From: Jiella sonneratiae
GTDB taxonomy: Bacteria > Pseudomonadota > Alphaproteobacteria > Rhizobiales > Rhizobiaceae
Assembly (NCBI RefSeq): GCF_017353515.1
Contig: NZ_JAFMPY010000015.1
Coordinates: forward strand, 1-57,386
DNA length: 57,386 nucleotides
Direction of reading: 5' to 3'
The first letter of the stretch is position 1; every line of letters starts with the position of its first letter. Made by a program: the position numbers and the translations under genes. Below, in pieces: positions 17,682-26,068 of this stretch. The notes below the pieces were generated by a model. The model was not told the DNA's origin. It did not search any database and saw only the letters and a list, made by a program, of their open reading frames with translations.

Positions 17682-18032
17682 ATGGCACGGCTGGCGGGAC
17701 GAAACAAGGCGACGCGCTCACTTGAGAAAAGCCCCTCGGTCGGCTGCGGCGCACCGGTCGTCAGGCGCATCGCGGCTCCGGCGGCAATCGCTGCGATCAT
17801 GGGGCTGAGCGGCTGCACCAGCGGACCGCTCCCGCCGGTTTTCGGCGCGGTGTTCGGCCTCGAAAACGCCGAGCGGACGCCCCATCGATCCGGCGAGATC
17901 CCGGCGGCCGTCGTCGCGCCGGGCGATCGGGTCCTCGGCCTGTCGGCCAACTCGCCCGGCCAGTGCATCTACCAGCGGGCGCGAAGCAACCGGCGCTTCG
18001 TCGCCGACTGCCCCGAGGGCTACGACGTCTGA
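17682..18032 (+). CDS. Small lipoprotein, unknown function
   Basis: A 116-residue protein with an unusually long basic N-terminus before the hydrophobic stretch (RRIAAPAAIAAIMGL) and the lipobox LSGC (Cys about 45). The C-terminal part has GDRVLGLSANSPGQCIYQR and ends ADCPEGYDV. The CxY...R...CPEGY pattern matches the tail of the upstream Gly-zipper lipoprotein, so the two tails are probably related, but the glycine zipper itself is missing. GAGGAGAGGCGG precedes the ATG. A later in-frame start nearer the signal peptide cannot be excluded. No known domain was recognised. Confidence 0.65.
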   Translation: MARLAGRNKATRSLEKSPSVGCGAPVVRRIAAPAAIAAIMGLSGCTSGPLPPVFGAVFGLENAERTPHRSGEIPAAVVAPGDRVLGLSANSPGQCIYQRARSNRRFVADCPEGYDV

Positions 18033-18074
18033 GCGTTCGCACCGGGTTTCGGTGGCGCGGCGCATGGCGGGCAT

Positions 18075-18911
18075 TCACGTTCTGCCGGCGCTGACCAGTT
18101 CGACGAAGGCCTTGCGATAGCCGCCGTCACCGGCGGGATCCGAGTCGAACTCGACCCGCCGCATCTGGTCGCCATTGGCGATCTCGAAGCCGCGACGGTC
18201 CACCGTTGCGATCCGCCAGCCGCCCGTTTTGGCGCCGGCCCTCGCGGCGATGGCGTCGACGGCGTCAAGATGGTCGGCATTCATGTGGTCCCGGGCGCGG
18301 ATCCCTGCGGCCTCGAGTTCGTCGTCCTCCGCCTCGACGAAGTCGGCGGGGGAGAGTTCGAAGGCCTTGCCGAAGCCGCCGTTCAGCGCGGCGCCTTCGG
18401 GCTTCAGACGAAAGAACCGGAAGTCGGGAAAGTCGACATAGAGTTCAGCCTTCGGATGGCGGGCGAGGAAGCGGGCTCGGATCCTGGCCGCCGCCTGCGT
18501 TCCGCGCTCGACGGGCTCGGCGTTGGCGAAGATGCTGATCCGCGGATGGGCGAGGGGATCGCCCTTTCCGGGCCGGGCGGCGAGCAGCGAGCATCGGCGG
18601 TCGTGATCGAGCGCCCTTGCATGCAGGGAGAGCTGCGAGACGAAGATGACCGGGCATCCGGCGAAGTCGGTGGCGACGAGGGTCTTGCTGACCGCGGGCC
18701 AGCCGTCCGAGGGCCGCAGAACTGCCAGCGATGCCTCTCGCGCCGGACGAAGCAGCATGCGCGCGGTGAGCCGCGCCGCCTCGTCCACCTCTCTCAGCAC
18801 CGAGCGCGGAGCTTCACCCTGCGGCCGACTTGCCGCAGCGTCGTTTTCGGTCTCGTCCCGGCCGTCCTCGTCTCGATCTTGATCTCGACCCCGGTCGCGT
18901 CGGTCGCCCAT
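18075..18911 (-). CDS. HugZ-like pyridoxamine-phosphate-oxidase-fold protein
   Basis: A 278-residue protein. After a charged, Asp/Arg-rich leader of about 40 residues comes a split-β-barrel flavin-binding-type domain (SLAVLRPSDGWPAVSKTLVATD, FVSQLSLHARAL). The C-terminal DUF2470 domain contains RDHMNADHLDAVDAIAAR. This order matches HugZ-family haem-utilisation proteins and related flavin reductases. Haem or FMN binding here is inferred from family. The start is placed at MGDRRDRG (18911); the open frame continues upstream but with atypical Arg/Pro-rich sequence. It is divergent from mrp, which is involved in Fe-S assembly. Confidence 0.78.
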   Translation of the reverse strand: MGDRRDRGRDQDRDEDGRDETENDAAASRPQGEAPRSVLREVDEAARLTARMLLRPAREASLAVLRPSDGWPAVSKTLVATDFAGCPVIFVSQLSLHARALDHDRRCSLLAARPGKGDPLAHPRISIFANAEPVERGTQAAARIRARFLARHPKAELYVDFPDFRFFRLKPEGAALNGGFGKAFELSPADFVEAEDDELEAAGIRARDHMNADHLDAVDAIAARAGAKTGGWRIATVDRRGFEIANGDQMRRVEFDSDPAGDGGYRKAFVELVSAGRT

Positions 18912-19145
18912 GCTCGTCTCGCCCTTCGTGTCGGCCGCGCCCCGGGGAACCACCGGGCGCAGGACGCCCGCCGCCGTGCGCTCGTCCCGGCCGAGCGATA
19001 GCACCGACGGGACGCGTCGCGCCAATCGGACCCGCGGCCCAGATGGCGTTTTTCTTGGACGAGCGGCGGCACGCGCGATATCTGCCCGCCGACGACCGGC
19101 CCCGACACCCGGCCCCGACACACGGACAGTCTGGAGCATCCGATT

Positions 19146-20321
19146 TTGACCGACGACCTCAAGTCACGCATCCTCGACATCCTGCGGCGCATGGATCCGC
19201 CGGACGGCGGGGGGGACGTGGTGAGCCGCTCGCTCGTCTCCGAAATCTTCGTCGCCGACGGCAAGGCGTTCTTTTCGCTGACGGTCCCGGCGGCCGAGGC
19301 GCAGCGCTTCGAACCGTTCTGTCGCAGGATCGAGGCGGAGGTGGCGAAGCTCGACGGCATCGCCAAGGCGATCGTCGCGCTGACCGCGGAAAAGTCCGCC
19401 GGAAGCCAGGCCCCGCGCAATTCCGCCCCCCCGCCGTCCCCGACGCCGCGGCCGGCCGGCGGAGCGGGCGGAGCGGGGGGAGCCCCGGCGGCTCCGGCGC
19501 GGCCCGGCGCGAACAAGCCCGGCATTCCCGGCATCGAGCGGATCGTCGCCGTCGCCTCGGGCAAGGGCGGCGTCGGCAAGTCGACGACCGCCGTCAATCT
19601 CGCCCTCGGCCTCGCGGCGCTCGGCCTGCGCGTCGGCATCCTCGACGCCGACGTCTACGGTCCGTCGATCCCGCGGCTGCTCGGACTGAAGGAAAAGCCC
19701 AAATCGGCCGGCGGCCGGACCATCGTTCCGCTCGAGGCCTTCGGCCTCAAGGCGATGTCGATGGGGCTGATGGTCGACGAGGAGACGCCGATGATCTGGC
19801 GTGGGCCGATGGTGATGTCGGCGCTGACCCAGATGCTGCGCGAGGTCGAATGGGGCCCGCTCGACGTCCTTGTCGTCGACATGCCGCCGGGGACGGGCGA
19901 CGCGCAGCTCACCATGGCCCAGCAGGTGCCGCTGGCCGGTGCCGTCATCGTCTCGACGCCGCAGGACCTCGCGCTCATCGATGCGCGAAAGGGCCTTGCC
20001 ATGTTCAGGAAGGTCGACGTGCCGGTGCTCGGCATCGTCGAGAACATGAGCTACTTCGTCGCCCCGGATACGGGCCGTCGCTACGACATCTTCGGCCACG
20101 GCGGCGCCAAGGCCGAGGCCGAGCGGCTGGGCGTGCCGTTCCTCGGCGAGGTGCCGATCGAGATGGCGATCCGCGAGAGCTCCGACGCCGGCCGGCCGGT
20201 CACCGCGAGCGAGCCGGACGGGCCGCATGCGGCGGCCTACAAGCACATCGCCGCGAAGGTCCTGCAGCAAATCGAAGAGGCAGCGCCGCGCTCTGCCGCG
20301 CCTCGCATCGTTTTTGATTGA
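19146..20321 (+). CDS. mrp: Mrp/ApbC-type Fe-S cluster carrier ATPase
   Basis: A 391-residue protein with a TTG start (MTDDLKSRILDILRRMD). The N-terminal MIP18/FeS_assembly_P domain (1-85) ends before a Gly/Pro/Ala-rich linker (about 87-125). The P-loop NTPase follows (deviant Walker A ASGKGGVGKST, about 137-147; MPPGTGDAQLTMAQQ; ENMSYFVAPDTG). Standard Mrp proteins have a CxxC after ENMS that binds the cluster; here that position reads SYFVAPDTGRRYDIFG and lacks cysteine, as in many alphaproteobacterial homologues. It transfers or inserts Fe-S clusters in the cytosol. The TTG is supported by agreement of the N-terminus with the family. Confidence 0.9.
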   Translation: MTDDLKSRILDILRRMDPPDGGGDVVSRSLVSEIFVADGKAFFSLTVPAAEAQRFEPFCRRIEAEVAKLDGIAKAIVALTAEKSAGSQAPRNSAPPPSPTPRPAGGAGGAGGAPAAPARPGANKPGIPGIERIVAVASGKGGVGKSTTAVNLALGLAALGLRVGILDADVYGPSIPRLLGLKEKPKSAGGRTIVPLEAFGLKAMSMGLMVDEETPMIWRGPMVMSALTQMLREVEWGPLDVLVVDMPPGTGDAQLTMAQQVPLAGAVIVSTPQDLALIDARKGLAMFRKVDVPVLGIVENMSYFVAPDTGRRYDIFGHGGAKAEAERLGVPFLGEVPIEMAIRESSDAGRPVTASEPDGPHAAAYKHIAAKVLQQIEEAAPRSAAPRIVFD

Positions 20322-20421
20322 ATGGTCAAAAACGGGGCTTGCCTTCTCCAACCAAAAGCTGTCGGATATGCCCAGTGAGCGGGCGGCAAGACCCGCTCCC
20401 CCCTGACAGGAGGCATTCTGC

Positions 20422-22017
20422 ATGAAATCCCTGACCCGGCTCCTCGCCGCGACGGCCTTGACCCTGGCCCTCGGGTCGGCGGCGTCGGCCAAGACGCTCG
20501 TCTATTGCTCCGAGGCGTCGCCGGAAGGTTTCGACCCGGCGCTCTATACCGCGGGCACGACCTTCGATGCCGCGTCGCGCACGGTCTACAACCGCCTCGT
20601 GGAGTTCAAGCACGGCTCCACCGAGATCGAGCCGGGCCTTGCCGATTCCTGGACGATTTCCGACGACGGCAAGGAATATACCTTCAAGCTACATCCGGAC
20701 GTGAAGTTCCAGACCACGGATTTCTTCACCCCGACCCGGACGCTCAATGCCGATGACGTGATCTATTCCTTCGAGCGGCAGCTGAAGAGCGACAATCCCT
20801 GGAACCAGTACGTCAACGGCGCCAGCTGGGAATATGCCAGCGGCATGGGCTTTCCGGATCTCATCAAATCGGTCGAGAAGGTCGACGACCTGACCGTCAA
20901 GTTCACCCTGACGCATCCGGAAGCGCCGTTCCTCGCCGATCTCGCGATGGATTTCGCCTCGATCCTGTCGAAGGAATATGCCGACAAGCTCGAAGCGGAC
21001 GGCCAGCAGGCGATGTTGAACCAGCAGCCTCTCGGCACCGGCCCGTTCCAGTTCGTCGCCTACCAGCCCGATGCGGTGATCCGCTACAAGGCCAATCCCG
21101 ACTACTTCAAGGGCAAGCAGCCGATCGACGACCTGATCTTCGCGATCACCACCGACGCCTCGGTCCGGGCCCAGAAGCTGAAGGCCAACGAGTGCCAGAT
21201 CTTCCCCTATCCGAACGCGGCCGACGTCGAGGGCCTGAAGTCTGACCCGAACCTCGAGGTCCCGAGCCAGGAAGGCCTCAACGTCGCCTATCTCGCCTAC
21301 AACACGACGCAGGCCCCCTTCGACAAGGTCGAGGTCCGCAAGGCCCTCAACATGGCGATCAACAAGCAGGCGATCATCGACGCCGTCTTCCAGGGTGCGG
21401 CGACGCCGGCGAAGAACCCGATTCCGCCGACGATGTGGTCCTACAACGACGAGGTGAAGGACGACGCCTACGATCCGGACAAGGCCAAGCAGATGCTGAA
21501 GGACGCCGGCGTCGAGAACCTCTCGATGAAGATCTGGGCGATGCCGGTGTCGCGCCCCTACATGCTGAATGCCCGGCGCGCCGCCGAGCTGATGCAGGCC
21601 GATCTCAAGCAGGTCGGCGTCAATGCCGAGATCGTCTCCTACGAGTGGGGCGAATATCTGGAAAAGTCCAAGGCCAAGGACCGCGACGGCGCGGTGATGC
21701 TCGGCTGGACGGGCGACAACGGCGATCCGGACAACTTCCTCGACACGCTGCTCGGCTGCGACGCGGTGGGCGGCAACAACCGTGCCCAGTGGTGCGACAA
21801 GGAGTTCGACGACCTCGTCAAGCAGGCCAAGCAGGTCTCCGACCAGGAGAAGCGCGCCGACCTCTACGAGAAGGCCCAGGTGGTCTTCAAGGAGAAGGCG
21901 CCCTGGCTGACCATCGACCATTCGACGGTGTTCATGCCGATGCAGAAGTCGGTGAAGAACTTCCACCAGGACCCGCTCGGCTACCATCGCTTCGACGACG
22001 TCGACATTGCCGAATGA
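20422..22017 (+). CDS. dppA: Peptide-type ABC transporter substrate-binding protein
   Basis: A 531-residue SBP_bac_5 protein with a signal peptide (MKSLTRLLAATALTLALGSA, cut after ASA). The family blocks are EASPEGFDPALYTAG, ADSWTISDDGKEYTFKLHPDVKF, and LGTGPFQFVAYQPD. The lid blocks NVAYLAYNTTQAPFDKVEVRKAL and RDGAVMLGWTGDNGDPDNF match dipeptide or haem-binding DppA closely. It captures peptides in the periplasm for the DppBCDF system encoded downstream. A strong terminator follows it, which would let the binding protein be made in excess over the transporter. The exact substrate is unproven. Confidence 0.92.
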   Translation: MKSLTRLLAATALTLALGSAASAKTLVYCSEASPEGFDPALYTAGTTFDAASRTVYNRLVEFKHGSTEIEPGLADSWTISDDGKEYTFKLHPDVKFQTTDFFTPTRTLNADDVIYSFERQLKSDNPWNQYVNGASWEYASGMGFPDLIKSVEKVDDLTVKFTLTHPEAPFLADLAMDFASILSKEYADKLEADGQQAMLNQQPLGTGPFQFVAYQPDAVIRYKANPDYFKGKQPIDDLIFAITTDASVRAQKLKANECQIFPYPNAADVEGLKSDPNLEVPSQEGLNVAYLAYNTTQAPFDKVEVRKALNMAINKQAIIDAVFQGAATPAKNPIPPTMWSYNDEVKDDAYDPDKAKQMLKDAGVENLSMKIWAMPVSRPYMLNARRAAELMQADLKQVGVNAEIVSYEWGEYLEKSKAKDRDGAVMLGWTGDNGDPDNFLDTLLGCDAVGGNNRAQWCDKEFDDLVKQAKQVSDQEKRADLYEKAQVVFKEKAPWLTIDHSTVFMPMQKSVKNFHQDPLGYHRFDDVDIAE

Positions 22018-22043
22018 CCCCGGCGGCGTGAACTGATCGGCGA

Positions 22044-22068
22044 GGGGCGGCTTCGGCCGCCCCTTTTT
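22044..22068 (+). terminator. Terminator/attenuator after dppA
   Basis: A perfect 8-bp stem (22044-22051 with 22056-22063), loop TTCG, then five T. It lies between the substrate-binding protein gene and the rest of the transporter operon. Confidence 0.85.
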
Positions 22069-22087
22069 GCAAGATGAAGGCCGCTCC

Positions 22088-22936
22088 ATGCCTGCGACCC
22101 ACCCGTTCCATTCCCGCATCCTGCTCGCATTCGACTTCGACTGGACGCTGGCGGAGGACAGCTTCGAACGCCTCGTCGCCGTGATGGGGTTCGACGTCGA
22201 GGACTGGAAGGCGAACCACTACCATCCGCTCGGCGACGCCGGGTGGGACGACATCCTCGCGAAGTTCGAGGGGTTGCGCCGGCTCTGCGAGCCCCGCGGC
22301 CGGACGATCACCCGCGATGCGGTTGAGGAGGCTGGCCGGACGACGAAGGGCTTTGCGGCGGCCGAAACGATGCCGGAGCGGCTGCGGGCCGTCGCCCGGG
22401 CCGTCGACCCGACCGTCACGCTCGAATTCGCCATCGTCTCGTCCGGTTATCTCGACGTCTTCGGCGCCCATCCCGTGGCCGGCGTCTTCGATCGGCGCTA
22501 CGGTTCGGCCTTCGATTTCGACGACGAGGGCGTCGTTCGCGGCGTGAAGAAGATGATCTCGCACCCGGAGAAGGTCCGCTATCTCGAGGCGCTGGCCAAG
22601 GGCATCGACGTCGGCGGCTCGAACGCGCCGTCGCGCACCGAGGCGGAGCTTCCCGAGGACGAACTGCGCGTCGCCTTCGATCAGATGATCTATGTCGGCG
22701 ACGGCGCCTCCGACCTCCAGGCCTTCGGTTTCGTTCGCGACAACAGCGGCTTTGCGATCGCGGTGGCGCGGGACGGCGGCTTTTCGGCGGAGGGCGAGAT
22801 GCTCAGCGCGCAGCGGCCGGACGCGCTCGCTCCTGCCGGCTATGAGGATGGCTCGCCGCTTTTCGAGATCCTCGCCCATGCCGTTCGATCGCATGCGGCG
22901 CGGATCGCGCTCCGGCGGCTGGGGCAGGACCGGTGA
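22088..22936 (+). CDS. HAD-superfamily phosphatase-like protein
   Basis: A 282-residue cytosolic protein. The nucleophile motif is FDFDWTLAED with Asp 16 and Asp 18 (DxDxT, a standard HAD pair). Motif II is FAIVSSGY, the Lys is in VKKMISHPEK, and motif III is IYVGDGASDLQAF. The cap is helical (residues 30-110), as in phosphoserine-phosphatase-like members. The substrate is unknown. The start is the ATG at 22088, just after the dppA terminator. It is translationally coupled to the GNAT gene that follows (stop overlaps its GTG) and lies inside the dpp operon, an unusual place. Confidence 0.82.
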   Translation: MPATHPFHSRILLAFDFDWTLAEDSFERLVAVMGFDVEDWKANHYHPLGDAGWDDILAKFEGLRRLCEPRGRTITRDAVEEAGRTTKGFAAAETMPERLRAVARAVDPTVTLEFAIVSSGYLDVFGAHPVAGVFDRRYGSAFDFDDEGVVRGVKKMISHPEKVRYLEALAKGIDVGGSNAPSRTEAELPEDELRVAFDQMIYVGDGASDLQAFGFVRDNSGFAIAVARDGGFSAEGEMLSAQRPDALAPAGYEDGSPLFEILAHAVRSHAARIALRRLGQDR

Positions 22937-23457
22937 GTGCGGCCCCGAACGAGGCTGCGGCGACGCTTTCGGTTCGTCCGGCAACTGCGGCGGACGTGCC
23001 GGCGATTGCGGACATCTGGCACCGGGGCTGGTGTGACGCGCATCTCGGCCACGTGCCCGAGGCGCTGCTCATGCATCGCAGCCGGGAGAGCTTTCAGCGC
23101 CGTGCCGGCGACCGGCTCGAGGACAGCCGCATCGCTCTCAGCGCCGGCAGAGTGGTCGGCTTCCTGCGGGTTCACGCCGACGAGGTCGAGCAGGTCTTCG
23201 TCGCGGGCGGCTTTCGTGGCAGCCGGGTCGCTCCGGCCCTGATGGCGGCGGCGGAAGCGCTTCTTGAAAGCCGCGGCATGGACGCGGCCTTCCTCGTGGT
23301 GAACGAGGCCAACGCCCGCGCGCGCCGATTCTATGAAAAGCAGGGTTGGCGCTTCAAGACCATCGTCGACTATCCCGTGGAAACCGACGATGGCGAGATG
23401 ACGATCCCCATCCTTCGGTATGAAAAGGCGCTCCCAGAGCCCAGGATGTCTGCCTGA
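22933..23457 (+). CDS. GNAT N-acetyltransferase
   Basis: A 174-residue GNAT protein that starts with GTG inside the stop of the HAD gene. The fold is visible as LSVRPATAADVPAIADIWHRGW (β1-α1), the acetyl-CoA loop region VFVAGGFRGSRVAPALMAAAE (Q/RxxGxG/A-like) and NEANARARRFYEKQGWRF (β5-α4, the strongest GNAT signature). It transfers an acetyl group from acetyl-CoA to an unknown amine. Its stop is directly followed by the dppB ATG (TGAATG), so it is co-translated with the transporter. A role in modifying imported peptides or amino compounds is only a guess. Confidence 0.85.
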   Translation: MSAAPNEAAATLSVRPATAADVPAIADIWHRGWCDAHLGHVPEALLMHRSRESFQRRAGDRLEDSRIALSAGRVVGFLRVHADEVEQVFVAGGFRGSRVAPALMAAAEALLESRGMDAAFLVVNEANARARRFYEKQGWRFKTIVDYPVETDDGEMTIPILRYEKALPEPRMSA

Positions 23458-24465
23458 ATGCTTCGCTTTTTCCTCTCGCGTGTCGTCGTCCTCGTCCCGA
23501 CCTTCATCGGGGTGTCGATCGTCGCTTTTGCCTTCATCCGGCTTCTGCCGGGCGATCCGGTGCAGATGCTCGCCGGCGAGCGGGTGGTCGATCCGGCCCG
23601 CCACGCCGAGATCATGCATCAGCTCGGCTTCGACCGGCCGGTGGTGATGCAGTATCTCTCCTATCTCTGGGGCTTGCTGCAGGGCGATTTCGGCACCTCC
23701 ATCGTGACCAAGCGCAACGTCGCGACGGAGTTCTTCACGCTGTTTCCGGCGACGCTCGAACTCTCCTTCTGCGCCATCGTCATCGCCGTCTTCCTCGGGG
23801 TTCCGGCCGGCGTCTTCGCGGCGGTCAAGCGCGGCTCCTGGTTCGACCAGACGGTGATGGGCGCGGCCCTCGTCGGCTATTCCATGCCGATCTTCTGGTG
23901 GGGGCTCTTGCTGATCATCCTCTTCTCCGGCGTGCTGCAGTGGACGCCGGTGTCGGGGCGGATCTCGCTGCTCTACTACTTCCCGCAGGCGACCGGCTTC
24001 ATGCTGATCGACTCGCTGCTGTCCGACCAGAAGGGCGCCTTCGTCTCGGCGCTGTCGCATCTCGTCCTGCCGTCGATCGTGCTGGCGACGATCCCGCTCG
24101 CCGTCATCGCCCGCCAGACGCGGTCGGCGATGCTGGAGGTGCTGGGCGAGGACTACGTCCGCACGGCGCGCGCCAAGGGGCTGCCCAAGGCGCGGGTCGT
24201 CGGCGTCCATGCGCTGCGCAACGCGCTCATCCCGGTGGTGACGACGATCGGCCTGCAGGTCGGCGTGCTGATGGCCGGCGCGATCCTCACCGAGACGATC
24301 TTCTCCTGGCCCGGCATCGGCAAGTGGATGGTCGATTCGGTGTTCCGCCGGGACTATCCGGTGGTCCAGGGCGGGCTGCTCTTGATCGCGATGATCATCA
24401 TGTTCGTCAATCTCGCGGTCGACGTGCTCTACGGCGTCATCAATCCGCGCGTCCGGGCGCGCTAG
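23458..24465 (+). CDS. dppB: ABC transporter permease DppB-like
   Basis: A 335-residue inner-membrane permease with six TM helices, starting MLRFFLSRVVVLVPTFIGVS, the typical DppB/OppB N-terminus. The cytoplasmic EAA loop contains LGEDYVRTARAKGLPKARVVGVHALRNA. The LGFDRPVVMQYLSYLWGLLQGDFGTS periplasmic block is also typical. It forms the channel with DppC. The gene follows the GNAT gene with no spacing and precedes dppC by 11 bases. Confidence 0.93.
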   Translation: MLRFFLSRVVVLVPTFIGVSIVAFAFIRLLPGDPVQMLAGERVVDPARHAEIMHQLGFDRPVVMQYLSYLWGLLQGDFGTSIVTKRNVATEFFTLFPATLELSFCAIVIAVFLGVPAGVFAAVKRGSWFDQTVMGAALVGYSMPIFWWGLLLIILFSGVLQWTPVSGRISLLYYFPQATGFMLIDSLLSDQKGAFVSALSHLVLPSIVLATIPLAVIARQTRSAMLEVLGEDYVRTARAKGLPKARVVGVHALRNALIPVVTTIGLQVGVLMAGAILTETIFSWPGIGKWMVDSVFRRDYPVVQGGLLLIAMIIMFVNLAVDVLYGVINPRVRAR

Positions 24466-24476
24466 GAGAAGTACCG

Positions 24477-25418
24477 ATGAGCCACATCTCAGCCCAGGAA
24501 GCCGAAGAGGGCGTCGGCACCGACCTTCCGGACCATCGTCCGCGAAAGAGCGCCCGCCGGCAGATGCTGGAGGAGTTCTGGTACTACTTCTCCGAAAACC
24601 GCGGCGCCGTCCTCGGCCTCGTCGTCTTCGGCCTGATCGTCCTCACCGCCATCGCGGCGCCGCTCATCGCGCCGCATTCGCCGGTGGTCACCAACAACCA
24701 GGCGCAGCTCGTCCCGCCGGTCTGGCAGGACGGCGGCAGCTGGACCTATGTCCTCGGCACCGACGCGATCGGCCGCGACATCCTCTCGCGGCTCCTCTAC
24801 GGCGCCCAGTATTCGCTGTTCATCGGCGTGATCGTCGTCGTCGTCGCGGTCTCGGTCGGCATCGCCGTCGGCCTCGTCGCCGGCTATTTCGGCGGCTGGA
24901 TCGACACCGTCATCATGCGGGTGATGGACGTCATCCTCGCCTTTCCCTCGCTGCTTCTCGCCCTCGTCCTCGTCGCGGTGCTGGGGCCTGGCCTCACCAA
25001 TGCGATGATCGCCATCGCGCTGGTGCTGCAGCCGCATTTCGTGCGCCTGACGCGGGCCTCGGTGATGGCCGAGAAGCGCCGCGAATACGTCACCGCCGCA
25101 CAGGTCGTCGGCGCGGGCCCGCTGCGGCTGATGGTGATCACCATCCTGCCGAACTGCCTCGGCCCGCTGATCGTCCAGGCGACCCTGTCCTTCTCCAACG
25201 CCATCCTCGACGCGGCCGCCCTCGGCTTCCTCGGCATGGGCGCCCAGCCGCCGACGCCGGAATGGGGCACCATGCTCGCCGAGGCGCGGGAATTCATCCT
25301 GAGGGCCTGGTGGGTGGTCACCTTCCCGGGCCTTGCGATCCTCGTCACCGTGCTCGCCATCAACCTCGTCGGCGACGGCCTCAGGGACGCGCTCGACCCG
25401 AAGATGAAGCGGAGCTGA
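24477..25418 (+). CDS. dppC: ABC transporter permease DppC-like
   Basis: A 313-residue permease, ATG at 24477 after AGGAGAAG. The N-terminal OppC_N segment (NRGAVLGLVVFGLIVLTAIAAP) and the block LGTDAIGRDILSRLLYGAQYSL are family marks. The EAA loop is REYVTAAQVVGAGPLRLMVITILPN. Six TM helices are expected. The partner of DppB in the peptide channel. The next gene starts six bases after its stop. Confidence 0.93.
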   Translation: MSHISAQEAEEGVGTDLPDHRPRKSARRQMLEEFWYYFSENRGAVLGLVVFGLIVLTAIAAPLIAPHSPVVTNNQAQLVPPVWQDGGSWTYVLGTDAIGRDILSRLLYGAQYSLFIGVIVVVVAVSVGIAVGLVAGYFGGWIDTVIMRVMDVILAFPSLLLALVLVAVLGPGLTNAMIAIALVLQPHFVRLTRASVMAEKRREYVTAAQVVGAGPLRLMVITILPNCLGPLIVQATLSFSNAILDAAALGFLGMGAQPPTPEWGTMLAEAREFILRAWWVVTFPGLAILVTVLAINLVGDGLRDALDPKMKRS

Positions 25419-25423
25419 GATGG

Positions 25424-26005
25424 ATGGGAAGCTGGGTCGGCCCTGCCGTGACGGCTGCGCTGATTTCGTCGCTGATCGCGGCCGTCGGCTGGTACGTCAG
25501 TTGGCGAACGGCGAAAGGTGTCGAAGCGCGTCGGCGGGAAGAACGGGTTCGCGACGTCCAGACCGCCATTCTGGCCGAGATACGCTCTGCCGTCCATCAT
25601 CTGAGGCAGTACGAAACATCGGAGATCGTCGATGGCGTCCGCCGCCGGACGCAGGAGTCTCGAGACTACGTGCCGTTCATTGCCCGGGAGCCGGGCTCAC
25701 CGCTGTATCGCGCGATCGCCGGCGAAATATCGATCCTGCCGAACCGTGTCATCGACACCGTCGTCCTGTTCTACAGGCAACAGGAAGTGATCGCCTATTT
25801 CGCGGACGATCTGCGGGGTGACCGTTTCACGGCGATGCCCGCGGAGGAGAAGATCAGGATGATCGAGGACTATCTCGCCCTGCGTGAATACGCCGCCGCG
25901 CTCGGACAGGACGCGATCCAAGCTCTCGATGCATCATTGGGGCAGAGCATCAGTAGACCGGACGAGGACCGGTCGGGCCGGAAATCGGCTTCGGACGAGG
26001 CTTGA
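25424..26005 (+). CDS. Hypothetical membrane-anchored protein inside the dpp operon
   Basis: A 193-residue protein with an N-terminal TM anchor (VTAALISSLIAAVGWYVSW, about residues 7-26), then a long soluble helical part: RREERVRDVQTAILAEIRSAVHH, VIDTVVLFYRQQEVIAYFADDL, and MPAEEKIRMIEDYLALREYAAALG. No domain was recognised. Short membrane proteins of this general build occur scattered in Rhizobiales. It sits six bases after dppC and 63 bases before dppD, where no gene is normally found, so it is probably transcribed with them. Its codon use looks less extreme in GC3 than that of its neighbours, which suggests later insertion. Confidence 0.7.
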   Translation: MGSWVGPAVTAALISSLIAAVGWYVSWRTAKGVEARRREERVRDVQTAILAEIRSAVHHLRQYETSEIVDGVRRRTQESRDYVPFIAREPGSPLYRAIAGEISILPNRVIDTVVLFYRQQEVIAYFADDLRGDRFTAMPAEEKIRMIEDYLALREYAAALGQDAIQALDASLGQSISRPDEDRSGRKSASDEA

Positions 26006-26068
26006 CGGCTGACATGACGAACTCCTTCGCACCATCATTTATACCATGGAACCCGGTTCTGTAAGACC

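Noticed and set aside
22067-22087. TTG at 22067 as start of the HAD gene.
   Set aside because: It lies in the T run of the dppA terminator; the ATG at 22088 is better.
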